The notes beneath the pieces are model-generated. The model did no database searches. It was not told where the DNA came from and saw only the letters and a program-made list of their open reading frames with translations. This document shows, in pieces, positions 27,691-36,230 of a stretch of 64,000 bases of DNA (the first letter of the stretch is position 1; the number at the start of each line of letters is the position of its first letter). The stretch comes from Rahnella bruchi (GTDB lineage: Bacteria; Pseudomonadota; Gammaproteobacteria; Enterobacterales; Enterobacteriaceae). The DNA lies in the NCBI RefSeq assembly GCF_003614975.1, contig NZ_QZWI01000001.1, positions 868,001 to 932,000 on the forward strand. The letters run 5' to 3'. The position numbers were made by a program, and so were the translations under genes.

Positions 27691-28608
27691 ATGGCGGGTG
27701 GCAGCCTTCTGGCTTTGATCGATGATATTGCATCGATTCTTGATGACGTTGCGGCAATGAGTAAAGTCGCCGCTAAAAAGACAGCCAGCGTATTGGGTGA
27801 CGATCTGGCGCTGAACGCTCAGCAGGTTACTGGGGTGAAAGCCGATCGCGAATTGCCGATTGTCTGGGCGGTCGCTAAAGGCTCAATGATCAACAAAGCG
27901 ATTCTGGTGCCGCTGGCGTTACTCATCAGCGCCTTTATCCCCTGGGCTATCACGCCTTTGCTGATGATTGGCGGTGCCTACCTGTGTTATGAGGGGTTCG
28001 AAAAGGTCGCCCATAAATTCATGCCCGGTGAGCATCATGAAGAAGAAAAACCGGCAGCGGCTGAGGTAAAAAATGATGACGATGCTAAAAAGCAGGAAAA
28101 AGAGAAAGTTAAAGGCGCCGTGCGTACTGACTTTATTCTTTCCGCTGAAATCATCGTGATCTCACTGGGAATTGTGTCATCAGCGCCTTTTCTCAATCAG
28201 GTTACCGTGATGGTACTGATTGCCGTGGCGATGACCATCGGCGTTTACGGGCTGGTCGGGGCGATTGTCAAAATTGACGACGCCGGTTTGTACCTGAGCA
28301 AGCTGAATGGCGAAAGTGGCATGATGAACGCCGTGCGCGCCTTTGGTCGCGGCATCGTGAATCTTGCCCCCTGGCTGATGAAGATATTGTCAGTGGTCGG
28401 CACCATCGCCATGTTCCTGGTCGGGGGCAGTATTATCAGCCACGGTTTACCGTTCATGCACAGCCTGATTGAACCGCTGACGCACGGGCATGAGAGCTGG
28501 GTGAATACGCTGATTACCGGCGCGACCGATTTGGTGGTCGGCCTGGTGGTCGGTGCCGCCGTTCTGGCGCTGGTGATGATTGGGAAAAAGATGTTCGGTA
28601 AGAAATAA
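27691..28608 (+). CDS. yedI: DUF808 family inner-membrane protein YedI
   Basis: A 305-residue membrane protein of unknown function, same length as E. coli YedI. The N-terminus SLLALIDDIASILDDVAAMSK and VTGVKADRELPIVWAVAKGS are diagnostic of DUF808. About eight hydrophobic segments follow, broken by a highly charged loop near residues 110-150 (EHHEEEKPAAAEVKNDDDAKK region). GGGAG lies 5 bases before ATG 27691; the frame opens slightly earlier. Confidence 0.92.
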   Translation: MAGGSLLALIDDIASILDDVAAMSKVAAKKTASVLGDDLALNAQQVTGVKADRELPIVWAVAKGSMINKAILVPLALLISAFIPWAITPLLMIGGAYLCYEGFEKVAHKFMPGEHHEEEKPAAAEVKNDDDAKKQEKEKVKGAVRTDFILSAEIIVISLGIVSSAPFLNQVTVMVLIAVAMTIGVYGLVGAIVKIDDAGLYLSKLNGESGMMNAVRAFGRGIVNLAPWLMKILSVVGTIAMFLVGGSIISHGLPFMHSLIEPLTHGHESWVNTLITGATDLVVGLVVGAAVLALVMIGKKMFGKK

Positions 28609-28623
28609 CAGATAAATACCTTC

Positions 28624-28648
28624 GCGCCCTCCGGTCAATGGAGGGCGC
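28624..28648 (+). terminator. Probable terminator of yedI
   Basis: GCGCCCTCC pairs perfectly with GGAGGGCGC around GGTCAAT. The following sequence is AATCAT without a T run, so termination may be weak or aided by Rho. It lies between convergent genes. Confidence 0.5.
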
Positions 28649-28665
28649 AATCATACCGCAATGCC

Positions 28666-29436
28666 TTAGTTTTTCGACGCCACCAGCATCATAATATCGC
28701 TGGTAAATGAGCCGTCGGATTGGATCTCAAAGTGTTTTACGACTTCCTCAGACATCACTTTTTGCAGCTCGCGGATAGCGACAGCGAAATGTTCCGGCGT
28801 TCGCATACGCGCTATCCAGCTGGTGAATTCCAGCGGCAGGCGGTCGGTGGTGACTTCGCGGGATATCAGGCCAGCTTCAGAAGCCATGTTCAGCCATTCG
28901 CCAGGCGAATAATTGCGGACATGAGAGGTGTCGCGCAGTACTTCAATCGTTTGCAGATAAATATCCAGCAACGGATGGCCCGGCGATACCACATCCATCA
29001 TGATAAATTTACCGCCAGGCTTCAGCACGCGTGCCACTTCGCGCAACGCCTGCCCGACATCATGCCAGTGGTGTGCTGAATAGCGGCTGATAATGATATC
29101 CGCGCTATGGTCGTCAAATGGCAGTGACTCTGCTACGCCCTGCTGTACCGTAATGTTGTTCAGATTTTTGTCTTTTGCCGCCTGCGCCACCACTTCCAGC
29201 ATCTGCGCCGACAAATCATAGGCAATCACATTTTTGACAACTCCGGCGGCAACAAAGCTGGCGTGTCCCGCGCCACATCCCAGATCAATCACCTTCGCAT
29301 CCGGAAAAGGCGCCAGCAACGTCGCCAGACGTTGCAGATCAGCGCCCTGCGAGTGAACGGCGCTGGTCAGATAATCTTTTGCCTGCGAACCAAACTGCTT
29401 ATCAACGGCCTGAGTGTGGGTATTTTTCATGTTCAT
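28666..29436 (-). CDS. Class I SAM-dependent methyltransferase, YafE-like
   Basis: A 256-residue methyltransferase. Motif I is VIDLGCGAGHASF near residue 51, then VIAYDLSAQML and the post-motif region SRYSAHHWHDVGQALREVARVLKPGG typical of UbiE/YafE small-molecule methyltransferases. Similar in plan to E. coli YafE; the substrate is unknown. Three candidate ATGs lie at 29439, 29436 and 29430; 29436 has AGGAG at usable spacing. It faces a MmyB-type regulator gene across a 150-base region with repeated operator-like palindromes. Confidence 0.85.
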   Translation of the reverse strand: MNMKNTHTQAVDKQFGSQAKDYLTSAVHSQGADLQRLATLLAPFPDAKVIDLGCGAGHASFVAAGVVKNVIAYDLSAQMLEVVAQAAKDKNLNNITVQQGVAESLPFDDHSADIIISRYSAHHWHDVGQALREVARVLKPGGKFIMMDVVSPGHPLLDIYLQTIEVLRDTSHVRNYSPGEWLNMASEAGLISREVTTDRLPLEFTSWIARMRTPEHFAVAIRELQKVMSEEVVKHFEIQSDGSFTSDIMMLVASKN

Positions 29437-29512
29437 CATTGCTCCTGTCTGTCTTGTTTTTGTAATGAGAAAGCGGGTTTCAAATGACCTCAGAATCACT
29501 ATAGGCATAGTT

Positions 29513-29549
29513 ATATACGGGTACAATATGAGCATTTATACTGGTATAA
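29513..29549. promoter_or_regulatory. Two operator-like 14-mers in a divergent promoter region
   Basis: TTATAC-TG-GTATAA (29536-29549, perfect arms) and ATATAC-GG-GTACAA (29513-29526) match at 11 of 14 positions and are spaced 23 bases. They lie between the YafE-like gene and the MmyB-type regulator, the expected place for that regulator to bind. Confidence 0.5.
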
Positions 29550-29588
29550 GTTACTCCCTGTTTAAAACTTCCTGTTTAAGAGGATGGC

Positions 29589-30380
29589 ATGATTGATAAC
29601 GCAGAGTCACTCAGCGGGCCAAAAGCGCTGGGGACGTTTTTACGTACACACCGTGAACGCGTAACGCCGGAAATGGTGGGTTTGCCGGGCTCACCCCGTC
29701 GCAGAACCAGCGGACTGCGACGTGAGGAACTGGCGCAAATCAGTGGTATCAGCGCAACATGGTACACATGGATTGAACAGGGACGCGATGTGTCGATATC
29801 AGCCGCCACACTCGACCGTCTGGCGAAATCACTGCGCATGGAGCCTGCCGCACGCGAGTATTTATTCAGCCTCGCGTCGGTGAAAGACCCTGAGGCGTTG
29901 CCATCTTCTGCGGCACCGGACGCGGGTCTGAAAGATTACGTCAATCAGCTGACCTGCCCCGGTTATCTGCTCGACAGTTGCTGGAATATGCTGGCGTGGA
30001 ATCCGCAGGCCGGTGCGCTTTTCAGCGGCTGGCTCGGCGTGGAGGAAAACCCTAATTTGCTGGATTTTATGTTTCTGCATCCGCTGGCGCGTCAGCTGGT
30101 GACCAACTGGCCGGAACGCGCCAAACGCGTGGTGGCAGAATTTCGCGCCGAAACCAGCCATTACCCGCATTCCGAGGCGGTTCGCCAGTCGGTGCTCCGG
30201 TTACGGGAACGCAGTACTGAATTCAGCCAGTGGTGGACACAGCAGGAGGTGCTGGCGCGCGAAGGCGGTGAAAGGCGCTTTAACCATCCGCTCAGCGGTG
30301 AAATCCGCTACCGGCAACAGACATTTTTTCCGGCGGGATATGCGGAATGCAAGCTGGTGATGCTGCTGCCGGAAGAATAA
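29589..30380 (+). CDS. MmyB-type helix-turn-helix transcriptional regulator
   Basis: A 263-residue regulator. The N-terminal third is an XRE helix-turn-helix with the MmyB hallmark GSPRRRTSGLRREELAQISGIS and TWYTWIEQGRD; residues from about 110 form the MmyB PAS-like ligand domain (LLDSCWNMLAWNPQAGALF, PNLLDFMFLHP). In characterised relatives the ligand pocket binds a lipid or small hydrophobic molecule. It is divergent from the YafE-like methyltransferase and likely controls it. Confidence 0.87.
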   Translation: MIDNAESLSGPKALGTFLRTHRERVTPEMVGLPGSPRRRTSGLRREELAQISGISATWYTWIEQGRDVSISAATLDRLAKSLRMEPAAREYLFSLASVKDPEALPSSAAPDAGLKDYVNQLTCPGYLLDSCWNMLAWNPQAGALFSGWLGVEENPNLLDFMFLHPLARQLVTNWPERAKRVVAEFRAETSHYPHSEAVRQSVLRLRERSTEFSQWWTQQEVLAREGGERRFNHPLSGEIRYRQQTFFPAGYAECKLVMLLPEE

Positions 30381-30528
30381 AACGGTGAGCAGGCAGCCCG
30401 CTGTTTTTTCACGCTAATTTTTTCTGGCTTAGCGGTATTTTCGCCAATTGACAGATTGATGCCGGATATGTGAGGCTGACTTTTTGGTTTCCTAAACTAT
30501 TGGTTTCCTCAATGACAGGATAATGCCC

Positions 30529-31077
30529 ATGCTGACACGCCAGATTTATCAGGATGATGAGATTGAGATCCGCGCCGCTACAGAGCTGGAAGCCATCACC
30601 CACTTTGAAGCCGTTCAGGCCTCGGTCAATGAAATAGGTGCATGGGAAAGCTGGTGTACCGATAAATATTCTCTTGATGACAGCCGCAAATATCTCACCG
30701 ACAGTGAGCAAAAACGTCATCGCGGGGTAGAATTCAATTTCTGCGTGTTCGAACGATCCGGCGGTAATCTGATTGGCAGCGTGGGCATCAACCGCATCGT
30801 TCAGGAATATAAGTTTTCAAATCTCGGCTACTGGATCCGCACCGGTTATACGTGCCGGGGACTGGCAACGCTGGCGGTCAGAGCCGCAGCGCGTTTTGCG
30901 TTTACCGAACTGGAGCTGACCCGTCTGGAAATCGTGGTGATGGACAGCAATGAACGCAGCCGCCGGGTGGCAGAAAAAGCGGGCGCGACGTCAGAGGGCC
31001 TGCACCGTAACCGGCTTTATTATCACGGTCAGCCGCGTGATGCCTGGGTGTATTCTTTGATCCCCGGCGATCTCTGA
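30529..31077 (+). CDS. GNAT-family N-acetyltransferase (RimJ/RimL-like)
   Basis: A 182-residue acetyltransferase. It has the RimL-type central motif NLGYWIRTGYTCRGLATLAVRA (acetyl-CoA site) with LELTRLEIVVMDSNERSRRVAEKAGA downstream and the closing DAWVYSLI. Such proteins acetylate protein N-termini or small amines; the target is unknown. ATG 30529 is preferred over 30523 because AGGA would be only two bases from the earlier one. It lies 34 bases upstream of sseA and may be co-transcribed with it. Confidence 0.87.
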   Translation: MLTRQIYQDDEIEIRAATELEAITHFEAVQASVNEIGAWESWCTDKYSLDDSRKYLTDSEQKRHRGVEFNFCVFERSGGNLIGSVGINRIVQEYKFSNLGYWIRTGYTCRGLATLAVRAAARFAFTELELTRLEIVVMDSNERSRRVAEKAGATSEGLHRNRLYYHGQPRDAWVYSLIPGDL

Positions 31078-31111
31078 GGCTGGCTCCACAAAGAAGATAA
31101 GGCAACAGAAC

Positions 31112-31957
31112 ATGACTTTTTCTACCCATACCGTTTCTACACAATGGCTGGCAAAAAATCTGAACTCACCGGATGTCGTCATTATCGATTGTCGTAAATC
31201 CAAACCGGGCATTACGCCACCGGTGGATTTTCATGGCAAATATCTTGAAGCACACATTCCCAACGCGATTTATGTGGAAGTCGACAGCATTTCCGACTGC
31301 ACAACCGGCCTGCCGCATATGATGCCGACCGCAGAGGAATTCGCTGCGTCGATGAGCCGTTTAGGCGTCGCGGATACGCAAACTATCGTGCTTTATGATG
31401 AAGGTGATCTGTTTTCCGCACCGCGTGTGTGGTGGATGCTGACCAGTTTCGGCGCGAAAAGCGTGCGCGTTCTGGATGGCGGTCTGAATGCGTGGATTGC
31501 GGAAGGTAAACCGACCCAAAGCGGTGAGCACACCCGCGTTCCTTCGACGTTTAACGCGAAACTGGTGCGTCCGGTCGTCGTCAGTGCGGAACAGGTCAAA
31601 GACGCGCTCGGCAAAGTGCAGATTATCGACGCCCGTTCGCTGGCGCGCTTTAAAGCCGAAGCTCCGGAACCGCGTCCGGGGCTGCATGGCGGTCATATTC
31701 CCGGCAGCCTGAGTGTGCCTTTTACCGAGCTGACGCAGGACGGACACCTGAAATCGCCAGTGGAGCTGAAAGCCACGTTTGAAAAGCTGGGCGTAGATCT
31801 CAATAAACCGGTGATCACCAGTTGTGGTTCCGGTGTGACCGCTGCGGCACTGGCGTTCGGACTGGACTCCCTGGGTGTTAAAGATGTGCAGCTTTACGAC
31901 GGTTCATGGGCTGAATGGGGTGATGTGAACGAAGATTTCCCTATCGAAACGCACTGA
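31112..31957 (+). CDS. sseA: 3-mercaptopyruvate sulfurtransferase
   Basis: A 281-residue two-domain rhodanese that moves sulfur from 3-mercaptopyruvate to thiols or cyanide. The N-terminal inactive domain ends before residue 150; the C-terminal domain has the active cysteine C238 in the loop SCGSGVTA, which marks mercaptopyruvate enzymes rather than thiosulfate rhodaneses. Conserved RVWWMLTSFG and LDGGLNAW are present. Length matches E. coli SseA. A strong terminator follows at once. Confidence 0.95.
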   Translation: MTFSTHTVSTQWLAKNLNSPDVVIIDCRKSKPGITPPVDFHGKYLEAHIPNAIYVEVDSISDCTTGLPHMMPTAEEFAASMSRLGVADTQTIVLYDEGDLFSAPRVWWMLTSFGAKSVRVLDGGLNAWIAEGKPTQSGEHTRVPSTFNAKLVRPVVVSAEQVKDALGKVQIIDARSLARFKAEAPEPRPGLHGGHIPGSLSVPFTELTQDGHLKSPVELKATFEKLGVDLNKPVITSCGSGVTAAALAFGLDSLGVKDVQLYDGSWAEWGDVNEDFPIETH

Positions 31958-31981
31958 TTTAACGGTACGTCAGAAATCATC

Positions 31982-32007
31982 ACCGGGCCTCGGGCCCGGT
32001 TTTTTTA
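31982..32007 (+). terminator. Terminator of sseA
   Basis: ACCGGGCC pairs with GGCCCGGT around a 3-base loop and is followed by a run of T. Located 25 bases past the sseA stop. Confidence 0.9.
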
Positions 32008-32023
32008 TGCAGTTTACAGGGAG

Positions 32024-32815
32024 TCATGACGTCGTCAGTTCACGGACGCCAAATTCCTGAGCAATGTTTTTCATCAATGTAATCACGCCGTACGCCTGAC
32101 GCGGCACTTCACTGAATTCTTCAATCAGCAGCGGTTTACTGACCGGCTCGTGTGCAATTTCATGCAGTGCCTGACGCAAAATAGCCAGATGTTCCGGCGA
32201 TGTTTGCGGTGAGGTGATCAGTGGCAAACCCGGCACAGCTGCCGTCTGGCCAATGACCGCCAGACCGCTGAGCGCTGACGGCTCGTTACGGTGCAAAAGC
32301 TCCAGCGTCACGCAGTCAATTGCCGCCAGATCTGCCCGATTTTGCTGAACATAATGCAGGGATTCGCGGTGACTGCCGGTTGCGGTGGCCTGAGAGAAAA
32401 ATTTCCCGGCCTGTGCCAGCGGTGCCACCAGCGCCCGCAGACTGTTGTATCCGGATTGAGAATCTGTGCTGTTGAACGCCAGCCGCCGGTGACGAAAATC
32501 AGGCAAATGCAGTTTTGCATCTTCATCACGCGCCAGCAAAAAACTGCGGTAACGATAACCGTCGCAGCCCGGCGCGCGGTAACTAAACGTGCCGACCAGC
32601 TGAACATCCGGCAGGCTTTCTACCAGCGGAAAGCCACAGGTCTGACTCAGCAATAAATCCGGCTGCTGCCAGTGCGTGAATAAATCCTGCGGCCAGCTCA
32701 GTGATGGCGGTGTGGCATTCAGGCCCGAGCGCTTCAGCTTTTGCCGCAAAACATCCGCGAAAGCTTCCACGTCCGGTACAGAGACAGCATACATCGGTAA
32801 AGACATCAGCATCAT
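32024..32815 (-). CDS. PhnD-like substrate-binding domain protein without signal peptide
   Basis: A 263-residue protein of the phosphate/phosphonate binding-protein-like family (PF12974 type): DLLLSQTCGFPLVE, LAFNSTDSQSGYNSLRAL and GSHRESLHYVQQNRADLAAIDC follow the fold's order. No signal peptide is visible, so it is probably cytosolic, and no permease or ATPase gene is adjacent. It begins 12 bases after the fatty acid desaturase stop, with GGAG upstream, so the two are likely one operon. Its job is unknown; it may sense or carry a small ligand rather than serve an importer. Confidence 0.75.
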   Translation of the reverse strand: MMLMSLPMYAVSVPDVEAFADVLRQKLKRSGLNATPPSLSWPQDLFTHWQQPDLLLSQTCGFPLVESLPDVQLVGTFSYRAPGCDGYRYRSFLLARDEDAKLHLPDFRHRRLAFNSTDSQSGYNSLRALVAPLAQAGKFFSQATATGSHRESLHYVQQNRADLAAIDCVTLELLHRNEPSALSGLAVIGQTAAVPGLPLITSPQTSPEHLAILRQALHEIAHEPVSKPLLIEEFSEVPRQAYGVITLMKNIAQEFGVRELTTS

Positions 32816-32827
32816 GCGGCCACTCCG

Positions 32828-33835
32828 TCAGGGGGTTTCCTGCTGATAATCATAGTCGCTGCGGGCGGTTTGCACAGGCTCACCGGCGCTGGCAAACGGA
32901 TGCGCTTCCACACAGACCGGTTTCTGTGTGTGGTGCCGGAACCACTGCCGGTACCCTTTCACCACAAATCCCTCGCTGCGCGCAATGTAAGCTTCGCGTT
33001 CGGCAAAATACACCTGACGCAGTGCATACCAGGGTACGCCCGGCAAATCGTGATGTACCAGGTGATAGTTGAGATTAAGGAACAGCAGCCGCCAGATGAA
33101 ACCGGCCTCATTAAGCGTTGAGCGTGCCTGTGGCGAATGTTCGGCACGATGCTCATAAAAGGAACGAACTTTAGTCAGGCTCAGCGCCGGATAGGTCACC
33201 GTCAGAATGAAATACCCGGCTGACAGGCCGCGAAGCGACATCCAGTACAATAAACCTGCCAGCAAAATCCCGTGGAATACCCACATACCGACCGTGCGCC
33301 AGTCCCCACGAAATACCGCTGTCAGCGCACCGGTCAGCGTGGCAGAAATATCCAGCAGCGGCCCGATCAGCATACGTCCCGGCAATGTATTTCGCAGACG
33401 GACAACCGCCTTCATCGCCGGTGACAGACTGTCCCAGCTGGCACGGCTGAAATAATAAGCCTCGGGATCATCACCCGGCAGCGTCAGATGTTCATTACGG
33501 TGATGCTGTAAATGCGTGTCGCGGTACAGGCCGTAGGGATACCAGACCGCCAGCGGCAGCGTGCCGAGCAGCTGATTCAGCCAGGGTTTACGGGTCGGAT
33601 GCCCGTGAATGAGTTCGTGTTGCAGCGACATGTACCAGGCCGTAAACCAGATAAGCGCAGGTGTGGCAATCCACGGACCGAGATCTTCCCAGAAATACAC
33701 CAGCGCAAACCAGCCGCTGTAAACCGTGACGATCAGTGTCCAGGTGGGGATTTCAAAACGCCACCATAATCGGGCGGAGAGTGAAGCAATGTCTGCCCGC
33801 TGACGGGCGCTGAGGTAAAACGAGGAGGACGCCAT
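32828..33835 (-). CDS. Membrane fatty acid desaturase
   Basis: A 335-residue membrane di-iron desaturase. The three histidine boxes are HELIHGH near residue 93, HLQHHRNEH near 129 and HLVHHD near 260, placed between hydrophobic segment pairs as in acyl-lipid desaturases. It would insert a double bond in membrane fatty acyl chains, unusual beside the anaerobic FabA/FabB route of enterobacteria; the substrate is inferred only. First gene of a pair with the PhnD-like protein. The ribosome site is weak. Confidence 0.85.
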   Translation of the reverse strand: MASSSFYLSARQRADIASLSARLWWRFEIPTWTLIVTVYSGWFALVYFWEDLGPWIATPALIWFTAWYMSLQHELIHGHPTRKPWLNQLLGTLPLAVWYPYGLYRDTHLQHHRNEHLTLPGDDPEAYYFSRASWDSLSPAMKAVVRLRNTLPGRMLIGPLLDISATLTGALTAVFRGDWRTVGMWVFHGILLAGLLYWMSLRGLSAGYFILTVTYPALSLTKVRSFYEHRAEHSPQARSTLNEAGFIWRLLFLNLNYHLVHHDLPGVPWYALRQVYFAEREAYIARSEGFVVKGYRQWFRHHTQKPVCVEAHPFASAGEPVQTARSDYDYQQETP

Positions 33836-33936
33836 AATGTGCCAGAGTGAGAAATCTTTGGCACATTATCTGGCAGAGGAAAGCTGCCGCTAACTAACTT
33901 AAAACGCTATCTATTGCCAGTCAGCGGCTTAAGGCA

Positions 33937-35238
33937 TCAGCCCTGTAAATCCTTTTGCACAGCCTGATTAAACTGCTCCATCGGGCAGAAACCTTGCTTA
34001 TCAACGGTACAACCTTCGATTTGTAACGTGACGCGTTGCGGTGGATTTTTCAGGCTCAGCGCCACATTGTTGCGCAGCTGACGGGCGGTCGGATAAACAT
34101 ACTCAATTTTCATCAGATCCTTATCGGTCTTTTTATCGTGCCAGCGCTGGAAGACCACGGTTCCATTGATTGGCGTACGTTCGTACTGACCCGGCAACTG
34201 ATAATCCTTCGTTTTCAGCGCCGCGAGCAGTGACGCGATATTGGAGTCATGCCCGACCAGCACCGCCAGTTTTGCCTGCTGTGCGGCTTTCTGATCTGCG
34301 GTCGTCGCCAGTTTTGGATCCAGCGCGCCGGAAATAAAGGTCAGCAACGGTTTAGCCGCGTTGGCAGCAATCGCCGGCGAACCAAACAGCGTTTCGTGAT
34401 AAAGGTTTTTGATATCCTCCAGTTTCTTCCACTGCTCTGGCGTAGTGATTTTGCCCCACGCCACGTCTTTCATCGGATAACCTTCGTAGTATTGCAGCAT
34501 AAACGCATCAGCCGCGCCGGTCGCCATACGCAGCGGCCCTGTAATACCTGGTTCTTTACCCTGCGTCAGCACGACTTCTGAAGGCTGCGAAGCCAGATCG
34601 CACTGTTGTTTTTCTTTGCAGATTTTACTGTTTTTATAATCGAGGATACTTTCCAGCAGCTGATAGTTTGGTTTGAGGCGCTGATTTAGCCCCGCCAGAC
34701 CGCCCTCGCCTGCATGCTGATTAACAGAATTCAGCGCATTGGTTTTGAAGGTCTCGTTCACATCTGCGGTAATAATCGGATTAAATACCGGATCCATTTT
34801 GCCAATTTCTACCCGGTTGAGAACGGACACATCACAGCCCGGAAAAGCCCCGGTAGAGAAATGTTTCGCGGTATCAATAGTACGCGGCAAACTGTTGGCA
34901 TAAGTGAAGACCTGAGCATTCTCCGGGCAGCCGGTAGCAGGCAGTAATTTATCTTTCGCCAGCCAGGCGCGGAAGTACCGGCCCATATGTTCAGAATTCT
35001 GGCCGCCTTTTGGCGTCAGTAAGCCTCCTTCGGTTTTCCATACCGGCCAGGTATGCGTCGTGGATTCGGCGAGCACGTCACCGTAGTTGACCAGCGGCGC
35101 GCGGATGCCGTGACGGCTGAGCACCAGGACTTGCTGGAGTTCTAAATTGTCAGACTGAGCTGCCTGAGCAGCCGGAAGCGAAAGCGGTAAAACGCAGGCA
35201 AGTGCAGACAACGCAAGATATCGGGATGCTTTTTTCAC
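33937..35238 (-). CDS. agp: Periplasmic histidine acid phosphatase, glucose-1-phosphatase (Agp)-like
   Basis: A 433-residue secreted phosphatase. Residues 1-27 are a signal peptide ending in AQA-A. The catalytic histidine H43 lies in SRHGIRAP and the proton donor in GHDSNIAS; many cysteines should form disulfides (CKEKQQCDL, CTVDKQGFC). Overall it follows E. coli Agp (YEGYPMKDVAWG, RTPINGTVVFQRWHD), but the active-site motif RHGIRAP is as in phytases, where E. coli Agp has RHNLRAP. GTG 35238 is the start, with GAGG upstream. Likely hydrolyses sugar phosphates, perhaps phytate. Confidence 0.88.
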   Translation of the reverse strand: MKKASRYLALSALACVLPLSLPAAQAAQSDNLELQQVLVLSRHGIRAPLVNYGDVLAESTTHTWPVWKTEGGLLTPKGGQNSEHMGRYFRAWLAKDKLLPATGCPENAQVFTYANSLPRTIDTAKHFSTGAFPGCDVSVLNRVEIGKMDPVFNPIITADVNETFKTNALNSVNQHAGEGGLAGLNQRLKPNYQLLESILDYKNSKICKEKQQCDLASQPSEVVLTQGKEPGITGPLRMATGAADAFMLQYYEGYPMKDVAWGKITTPEQWKKLEDIKNLYHETLFGSPAIAANAAKPLLTFISGALDPKLATTADQKAAQQAKLAVLVGHDSNIASLLAALKTKDYQLPGQYERTPINGTVVFQRWHDKKTDKDLMKIEYVYPTARQLRNNVALSLKNPPQRVTLQIEGCTVDKQGFCPMEQFNQAVQKDLQG

Positions 35239-35281
35239 AAGTGATCCTCTTAATGAATAGTTTTGTAGATTCCCTGAAAAC

Positions 35282-35321
35282 AAAAAACACCGCAAAAACC
35301 AACAGATTGATTCTTGCGGTG
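35282..35321 (-). terminator. Terminator of the downstream pagP copy
   Basis: CACCGCAA (35288-35295) pairs with TTGCGGTG (35314-35321) across an 18-base loop; on the minus strand a TTTTTTG run follows. It lies between pagP (35411) and agp. Confidence 0.7.
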
Positions 35322-35410
35322 AATTTTCAGCATAGTGGAATATTCATCAAAAGGGAGGGATCAGGTTCACATCCTGAATCCGGTCTTTGTTCAGTCACAA
35401 AGAAAGCGGT

Positions 35411-36022
35411 TCAGAACTGATACCGCAACCAGGCAAAGAAAACGTTGCCGTTGTTGTAGGTTCCCGGAATATACGTCGCCTGGAATGTCAGTTTGTCATA
35501 ACCAATGGAAGCCAGCGGTAAAACAATGGGGATCGGAATATAGGCGTAATCATCCCGCGCCGTGACCGCCGCGGTATATCCTAAACCTAAACGAAAGTTT
35601 TTATCTTCCGCAGGCGTCCATATTTTCTCCCAGCCGTAGCCACCGATAGGTTCCCATTTATTATGAGAATCCTTAAACGCCATAAAATAGATGCCGTTCC
35701 AGTTACCTTTTTCATCGTAGCGGGAAATACCATAACCCCCGCCCCACGGACGCTCGTTGTATCGGTCCGTTTTCTCTTTATCGTAAGTTAAACGGTTATG
35801 CCAGGTAATGACCGGCAGATACAGATCTTGTGAATCTGAATCATTCCAGGTCGTCGAGACTTTATCTTTAAAGTCTGACCATGTGTCAGAAAAACTGAAT
35901 CCCTGCTGCTGGCTTTCAGGCGTAGTAACGGGACTGACTCCGCTATTGGTCGCCCAAACAACCGGACTAAATAATGCAATACATAAAAACTGACCTTTCC
36001 CTATAAAATTTTTCATCCGCAT
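35411..36022 (-). CDS. pagP: Lipid A palmitoyltransferase PagP, copy 1
   Basis: A 203-residue precursor of the outer-membrane beta-barrel that moves palmitate from phospholipid to lipid A. Signal peptide residues 1-22 end VVWA-T. Catalytic residues of the family appear: His in TWHNR, Asp-Ser in [26 protein letters not shown] and the closing [11 protein letters not shown]...FFAWLRYQF are barrel strands. ATG 36022 (MRMKNF) is used; the ribosome site is weak. It lies just downstream of a second pagP in the same direction. Confidence 0.93.
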   Translation of the reverse strand: MRMKNFIGKGQFLCIALFSPVVWATNSGVSPVTTPESQQQGFSFSDTWSDFKDKVSTTWNDSDSQDLYLPVITWHNRLTYDKEKTDRYNERPWGGGYGISRYDEKGNWNGIYFMAFKDSHNKWEPIGGYGWEKIWTPAEDKNFRLGLGYTAAVTARDDYAYIPIPIVLPLASIGYDKLTFQATYIPGTYNNGNVFFAWLRYQF

Positions 36023-36125
36023 AATTATTCTCACTTCTTTTTTTAAGCTTTATCATATACAAAGCATGGTAGAAGAAGTTAAACGCGGGCATAACAAAAA
36101 ACAGTTGCATACTATAATTATATGA

Positions 36126-36138
36126 AATCACAGTGATT
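36126..36138. promoter_or_regulatory. Palindrome upstream of pagP copy 1
   Basis: AATCAC-A-GTGATT, perfect 6-base arms, about 105 bases upstream of the copy 1 start. The binding protein is not known. Confidence 0.35.
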
Positions 36139-36230
36139 GGGTTTTTATTTATCGGAATTATCTGTGAAGCATTTACGATAAATTTAAATTACTCAGACAC
36201 TCTCTTACAGAAATATCTTACAGACAGGTC

